From Bacillota bacterium (GTDB lineage Bacteria; Bacillota; Sulfobacillia; JAJZYS01; JAJYTV01): a DNA stretch of 10,783 nucleotides. This document shows positions 6,274-10,783 of the stretch, one piece after another (the first letter of the stretch is position 1; each line of letters opens with the position of its first letter). The position numbers and the translations under genes are program-made. The DNA lies in assembly GCA_021792885.1 (NCBI GenBank), contig JAJYTV010000036.1, positions 1 through 10,783 on the forward strand. The letters are read 5' to 3'. Under the pieces are notes generated by a model. The model did not search any database and had not been told where the DNA came from. It saw only the letters and a program-made list of their open reading frames with translations.

Positions 6274-6689
6274 TCTTTCACCTCACACAGTTCGAGGAGG
6301 ACACCGCCGGTGTCCCGCGGGTGCAAAAATGCGACCGTGCGCCCCTCGGCGCCGGGCCGCGCACCCGCGCCGATCGGCGCGATGCCGGCCGATGCGAGCT
6401 CCCGCAGCGTCGCGCCGAGATCCTGGGCGTCGAATGCCAGGTGGTGCACGCCGCCGCCGCGCTCGCGCAAAAAGCGCGCCACGCCGGACTCCGCACCCGC
6501 GTCGAGCGGCTCGAGGAGTTCGATGCGGATGCCCGCGAGCGAGAGGAAGGCGACCCGCACCCCCTCGCTCGCCACCTCTTCGCGGCCCAGGGGCTGTGCC
6601 CCGAGCGCGAGGTATGCCCTCTCCGCCGCGTCGAGGTCCCGGACGGCCACCCCGATGTGCGCGAGACCGGCCACCCGTGGATCCGCCAA
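6270..6689 (-). CDS. mce: methylmalonyl-CoA epimerase (VOC fold)
   Basis: This 139-aa vicinal-oxygen-chelate protein interconverts (S)- and (R)-methylmalonyl-CoA, the step between the carboxylase and the mutase. It has two beta-alpha-beta3 modules with the expected metal ligands: H11 in LAHIGVAV, E57 in IRIELLEP, a His of GVHHLAF (82-83), and E133 in GVLLELCE. The length is normal. Two starts compete. A GTG at 6705-6707 overlaps the mutase stop (GTGA) but has no good ribosome site. A TTG at 6687-6689 follows a perfect AAGGAGG by 8 nt and begins at the fold edge. I prefer the TTG. The stop overlaps the carboxyltransferase ATG. The call is secure from motif order and neighbours. Confidence 0.92.
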   Translation of the reverse strand: MADPRVAGLAHIGVAVRDLDAAERAYLALGAQPLGREEVASEGVRVAFLSLAGIRIELLEPLDAGAESGVARFLRERGGGVHHLAFDAQDLGATLRELASAGIAPIGAGARPGAEGRTVAFLHPRDTGGVLLELCEVKE

Positions 6690-6697
6690 ACGCGTCG

Positions 6698-6703
6698 CCT
6701 CCT

Positions 6704-6704
<1 letters not shown>
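6698..6704 (-). promoter_or_regulatory. perfect Shine-Dalgarno that decides the epimerase start
   Basis: AAGGAGG on minus begins directly after the mutase stop codon's first bases and lies 8 nt from TTG at 6687-6689. It argues against the overlapping GTG at 6705-6707, which would put this sequence inside the coding region. Confidence 0.7.
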
Positions 6705-8359
<1,655 letters not shown>

Positions 8360-8377
8360 CCGCCCGCTCCTTTCCCC

Positions 8378-9601
8378 CTACTCGAGCCAGCCGCGGGCGG
8401 CCATCGCCCCCGCGAGGCGCCGCACGCCCGCGAGGTAAGCCGCCTCGCGCAGTGAAGTGGCGTACTCGCTGCGCAGCGTCCAGACCTCGTCGAAGGACGA
8501 GGTCATCATCCTTTCCAGTTTCTCATTTACCTCGGCTTCGGGCCAGTAGAAGTTCATCGTGTTCTGGACCCACTCGAAGTAGGAGACGACGAGCCCACCG
8601 GCGCTGGCCACGACGTCCGGCACGAGCACGATGCCGCGCTCCGAGAGGAGGGCGGTTGCAGGGGGGGTGGTGACAGAGTCGACGGCTTCCACGACGATCT
8701 TGGCGCGGATGCCCATCGCTGCCGCCGCCGTGATCGGACGAACCGCCTGCGACAGCACGAGGACGTCGACGTCGAGCCCGAGGACCTGCTCCGCCGCGAT
8801 CGGCTCGCCCTGGCCCTGGGGCGCGTCGAGGTCGATGCCCTGCGCGTCGTAGCGGCCGCCATCGTGATCCGCAACGCCGACGACCCGGCAGCCGAGCGCC
8901 TGGAGATCGCGCGCCGCGCGCAGTCCCGCGCGGCCTGCCCCTTGCAGCGCGACGCGCGCCCCCTGCAGCGGGAGCCCGATGCGCCGTGCAGCCTCCCGCA
9001 CGGCGATGGCGCAGCCGCGGCCTGCGGCGCTCAACTGCCCGTGCGATCCGCCGACGACGCGCGGCTTGCCGGTCGCAGCCCCTGGCGCGTGGCGGGCGTG
9101 CAGGCGGTGGTATTCGTCGAGCAGGTAGCCTCCGATGCAACTGCTCGTGCCGTGGTCCGGTCCTGGAACGTCCAGGTGCGGGCCCGTGACTGGGGTGATT
9201 GCCCGCAGGTAACCGCGCGCGAGGCGTTCCATCTCGCCCTCGGAAAGCTGGGCCGGATCACACATGACGCCGCCCTGGGCTCCCCCGTACGGAAGGCCGA
9301 GGACGGCGCACTGGAAGGTGGTGAGGATCGCGAGCGCCTTGACGTCGTCAACCGAAATCTGAGGATGGAAGCGGACCCCGCCGGTGCCGGGACCGATGAC
9401 ATCCGTGTGCAGCACCCGATAGCCCGGGAACGTCTTCACGCGGCCGTTGTCCATCTGCACGGGGACCGCGACGCGGAGCACGCGCTGGGGCTCCTTCAGT
9501 ACCTCGTAGACCTGCGGCGGGAGACCGAGGCGCTGGACCGCCCGGTCGATCAGTCCCTGGGCAATCGCGAACGGGTGCAGCGTCTCGAGCGTCGTCGACA
9601 A
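8378..9601 (-). CDS. Glu/Leu/Phe/Val dehydrogenase-family protein with altered active site
   Basis: This 407-aa protein has the full amino-acid dehydrogenase fold: an N-terminal ELFV domain, then an NAD-binding domain with QGAGRAG (220-226) and the C-terminal SAGGLVVSYFEWVQN helix start (333-347). Family members oxidatively deaminate glutamate or branched-chain amino acids. All three conserved lysines of glutamate dehydrogenases are replaced: T73 in GPGTGGVRFHP (normally GPxKGG), Q97 in TTFQCAV (normally MTxKxA) and Q109 in LPYGGAQGGV (normally GGxKGG). D149 (GPDHGT) is kept. GANGPTTP has become EAVDSVTTP, and the Asn before AGG is Ser. Normal catalysis is therefore doubtful. It is the first gene of the methylmalonyl operon. 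The TTG start at 9599-9601 is preceded by GGGAGGG at 6 nt. A regulatory subunit, like Thermus GdhA as I recall it, is one possibility. Confidence 0.85.
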   Translation of the reverse strand: MSTTLETLHPFAIAQGLIDRAVQRLGLPPQVYEVLKEPQRVLRVAVPVQMDNGRVKTFPGYRVLHTDVIGPGTGGVRFHPQISVDDVKALAILTTFQCAVLGLPYGGAQGGVMCDPAQLSEGEMERLARGYLRAITPVTGPHLDVPGPDHGTSSCIGGYLLDEYHRLHARHAPGAATGKPRVVGGSHGQLSAAGRGCAIAVREAARRIGLPLQGARVALQGAGRAGLRAARDLQALGCRVVGVADHDGGRYDAQGIDLDAPQGQGEPIAAEQVLGLDVDVLVLSQAVRPITAAAAMGIRAKIVVEAVDSVTTPPATALLSERGIVLVPDVVASAGGLVVSYFEWVQNTMNFYWPEAEVNEKLERMMTSSFDEVWTLRSEYATSLREAAYLAGVRRLAGAMAARGWLE

Positions 9602-9607
9602 TCAGTA

Positions 9608-9614
9608 CCCTCCC
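9608..9614 (-). promoter_or_regulatory. ribosome binding site for the TTG-started dehydrogenase-like gene
   Basis: GGGAGGG on minus is 6 nt from TTG (9599-9601). There is no ATG or GTG in frame nearby that fits the family N-terminus better, so the site fixes the TTG start. Confidence 0.65.
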
Positions 9615-9623
9615 GAAAATGAA

Positions 9624-9681
9624 TCCGCCCGGACGGGCCGCTACTCGTTACGAAGTATAGCGCGCAACCCGTCCGGGCGGA
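9624..9681 (-). terminator. long inverted repeat after yajC, likely terminator, with nested hairpin
   Basis: The 14-bp arms TCCGCCCGGACGGG (9624-9637) and CCCGTCCGGGCGGA (9668-9681) are exact complements around a 30-nt loop. On minus the structure starts 16 nt after the yajC stop and is followed by TTCATTTT, a modest U-rich tail. The loop itself folds into a smaller CGC/GCG plus TACT/AGTA stem. It fits an intrinsic terminator for the yajC transcript. The long loop is unusual. Confidence 0.6.
9654..9659 (-). promoter_or_regulatory. candidate -10 for the methylmalonyl operon inside the terminator loop
   Basis: TATACT on minus (5 of 6 consensus bases) lies in the loop of the inverted repeat, about 53 nt upstream of the TTG start of the first operon gene. 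No clear -35 exists at normal spacing (TTCCGC at 17 nt is poor). It is the only AT-rich -10-like element in this 95-nt gap, so it is the best promoter candidate. Confidence 0.35.
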
Positions 9682-9696
9682 AACAGCAAATAGAGA

Positions 9697-10062
9697 TCAC
9701 TGATCAGTTGGCGTCTCGTCCTCCAGCGTCACGCCCCCGATGTGGTCTGCCTTCGGCGTCTTCGCACGCGGTTCCGTGGCCTTCTTGTCCTTGCCTGCCA
9801 TCACCTGGGCCACCGACGAGCGGCTGACCGTCACCTCGACCTTGTCCGCGATGCGCAGGATCGCGGTGTCCTCGGCGAGGTCCACGATCGTGCCGTGGAG
9901 TCCGCCCATCGTCACCACCCGCGCGCCACGCTGCAGGCTCTTGATCATCTCCTCGCGCCGCTTCTGCTCCTGGCGCTGCGGGCGTAGCAGGAGGAACCAG
10001 AAGATCGCGATCAACACTACGAACCAGAGGATCGTCACGACCGGTGATCCTAGCGAGTTCAA
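9697..10062 (-). CDS. yajC: preprotein translocase subunit YajC
   Basis: This 121-aa single-pass membrane protein is the accessory subunit that associates with SecDF at the Sec translocon. After a short N-terminus comes one hydrophobic helix (about residues 8-26, ILWFVVLIAIFWFLLL). The family signature RPQRQEQKRREEM (27-39) follows, then the small beta domain with GARVVTMGGLHGTIVDL (46-62) and DKVEVTVSRSSV (73-84). The charged Lys/Asp/Glu-rich tail (90-121) is longer than the minimal YajC but not unusual. The TTG at 10060-10062 is the start: GAGGAGG lies 7 nt upstream and the helix follows directly. The usual partners secD/secF and tgt/queA are not in the window. A Gly-rich protein gene lies upstream and an inverted repeat downstream. 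Confidence 0.95.
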   Translation of the reverse strand: MNSLGSPVVTILWFVVLIAIFWFLLLRPQRQEQKRREEMIKSLQRGARVVTMGGLHGTIVDLAEDTAILRIADKVEVTVSRSSVAQVMAGKDKKATEPRAKTPKADHIGGVTLEDETPTDQ

Positions 10063-10069
10063 ACCGTTG

Positions 10070-10076
10070 CCTCCTC
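10070..10076 (-). promoter_or_regulatory. ribosome binding site of yajC
   Basis: GAGGAGG on minus is 7 nt from the TTG start at 10060-10062. Its first three bases are part of the right arm of the hairpin at 10074-10094. Confidence 0.75.
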
Positions 10077-10094
10077 AGGCCAAGTATGCCTGAG
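10074..10094 (-). repeat. 7-bp inverted repeat touching the yajC ribosome binding site
   Basis: CTCAGGC and GCCTGAG are exact complements around a 7-nt loop in the 74-nt gap between the Gly-rich gene and yajC. On minus it has no U tract. Its right arm shares three bases with the yajC Shine-Dalgarno, so it could modulate translation or be incidental. Confidence 0.4.
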
Positions 10095-10136
10095 TTCCCG
10101 GTTCGACAGCCGATCCAGGGCCTCCTGCCCAAGGCG

Positions 10137-10783
10137 TCAGTCGCCGCCTCCCCCAGAGCCGTCCCCGCCGCCGGACTGGTAGGGGTAGGTCGAGCCGCCG
10201 TCGCCCGATCCCGGCAGGAGGGAACTGCCGCCCGAAGTACCGCCCTGCTGCAGGTACCCGCCGTCACCGCTGCTGCCGGGCTGGATCTGCGTGCTGCCGC
10301 CCGGGAAGTATTGTGTCGGGCTGCCGCCCTGCCCACCAGTTTGGCTGCCATCGCCAGATCCGCCCTGCTGCGGGCCGGCCTTCCCAGAACTCTGCCCGCT
10401 GCCGTCGCCGCCCTGTCCGACGCCCTGGCCCTTGCCGAAACCCTGGCCCTGGCCAAAACCCTGGCCCTTGCCAAAGCCCTTGCCGAAACCCTGGCCCTTG
10501 CCAAAGCCCTTGCCGAAACCCTGGCCCTGTCCACCGCGGCCGTCGCTCCCCTTGCCGCTCTGCCCCTGGTCGCCATGCCCTTGGCCGTACGACAGTCCGC
10601 CGAGGATATCGCTCGATCCGTTCGGCGACAGCACGATCACAGGCGTGGGCGCGCCGTGCGCGTGCCCCTGCGAGGGGACCGTCGGTGTGGTCGTCGGCGT
10701 CGTGGGAGCGGTTGGCGGGGTCGAGCCCGTCAAGGGACCCGACGTCGGCGTGGTGGTCGGGTGTGTCGTGCTGCTCGGAGTTG
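10137..10783 (-). CDS. Gly-rich low-complexity repeat protein, N-terminus beyond window
   Basis: The frame is open from the right edge to a TGA at 10137-10139, giving at least 215 residues; the true start and any signal peptide lie outside. The visible order is a Thr/Pro-rich stretch resembling a surface-protein linker, a short ordinary segment (PTPVIVLSPNGSSDILGGLSYG), a cationic aromatic repeat block of GQGFGK and GFGK units, then a long Gly/Ser/Gln tail that becomes acidic and ends GGGDGSGGGGD. There are no transmembrane helices or cysteines in the visible part. I do not recognise the protein. The Thr/Pro linker suggests an extracytoplasmic or cell-surface location. A TTG at 10731-10733 is in frame, but the same composition continues upstream of it, so it is not the start. 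It lies 74 nt upstream of yajC. Confidence 0.7.
   Translation of the reverse strand, partial: TPSSTTHPTTTPTSGPLTGSTPPTAPTTPTTTPTVPSQGHAHGAPTPVIVLSPNGSSDILGGLSYGQGHGDQGQSGKGSDGRGGQGQGFGKGFGKGQGFGKGFGKGQGFGQGQGFGKGQGVGQGGDGSGQSSGKAGPQQGGSGDGSQTGGQGGSPTQYFPGGSTQIQPGSSGDGGYLQQGGTSGGSSLLPGSGDGGSTYPYQSGGGDGSGGGGD
10413..10526 (-). repeat. tandem GQGFGK/GFGK coding repeat
   Basis: Within the Gly-rich gene about 38 residues are built from units GQGFGKGFGK (two successive 10-aa copies), then GQGFGQ, GQGFGK and GQGVGQ. At DNA level a 30-bp unit is repeated almost exactly twice and shorter 18-bp units follow. The near-identity of codons as well as residues points to recent slippage or unequal exchange. 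Confidence 0.85.

Noticed and set aside
9638..9667. Loop sequence resembling part of a loxP arm (TATACTTCGTA)
   Set aside because: Only a short partial match, with no second arm or spacer of the right form. It is the loop of the terminator-like repeat.
9602..9696. Cobalamin riboswitch upstream of the mutase operon
   Set aside because: I looked because the mutase needs B12, but the gap is too short and lacks the B12-box core; only the inverted repeat is present.
10413..10526. CRISPR array
   Set aside because: The repeats are contiguous coding units of 18-30 bp without spacers, inside an open Gly-rich frame.
9704..10576. A 290-codon minus frame spanning the repeat region and yajC
   Set aside because: It is an alternate frame of the Gly-rich repeats (Ala/Arg pattern) fused to an out-of-frame reading of yajC. 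The real yajC frame has its helix and signature.

Overview
The window is high-GC bacterial DNA (roughly two thirds G+C by eye). Gene content and signals suggest a Gram-positive, Bacillota-type organism: strong GGAGG-type ribosome binding sites, frequent TTG starts, a split methylmalonyl-CoA mutase, and a free-standing biotin carrier. No single residue proves this, and the genus cannot be named from the sequence. Almost everything lies on the minus strand; only the GNAT acetyltransferase is on plus. Coding density is high and no gene-free stretch exceeds 300 bases.

Left part (1-2579). Reading leftward on minus: a small glutaredoxin-like protein (1633-1881), a possible 27-aa ORF (1506-1589), an MBL-fold metallohydrolase (759-1397), and a TVP38/VTT-type membrane protein (1-622) that runs off the left edge. 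A RimJ/RimL-type GNAT acetyltransferase (2034-2579) is transcribed divergently from the glutaredoxin gene.

Two-component module (2581-3884). A soluble histidine kinase with no visible sensor domain overlaps a stand-alone receiver protein by 16 nt. The kinase has a TTG start, and a perfect 8-bp inverted repeat overlaps its ribosome binding site and start. The receiver gene converges on the acetyltransferase gene with one base between the stop codons.

Propionate/methylmalonyl-CoA operon (4046-9601, minus). The order is a Glu/Leu/Phe/Val-dehydrogenase-like protein, methylmalonyl-CoA mutase catalytic chain (no B12 domain), methylmalonyl-CoA epimerase, acyl-CoA carboxylase carboxyltransferase, a 63-aa accessory protein, and a biotin carboxyl carrier. 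Three of the junctions are 4-nt stop/start overlaps or nearly so. Together these interconvert propionyl-CoA, (S)- and (R)-methylmalonyl-CoA and succinyl-CoA, as in Ile/Val/odd-chain catabolism. The biotin carboxylase and the B12-binding mutase chain must be encoded elsewhere. A strong hairpin (3976-4013) closes the operon. The dehydrogenase-like protein has lost all three conserved substrate/catalytic lysines of the glutamate dehydrogenase family. I read it as a possible regulatory or repurposed paralogue, and it is the most interesting item here.

Right part (9624-10783). yajC (Sec translocase accessory) is followed by a large nested inverted repeat that contains a possible promoter for the operon. 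Upstream of yajC lies the 3' part of a low-complexity Gly-rich protein with Thr/Pro-rich, GQGFGK-repeat and acidic Gly/Ser segments, running off the right edge.
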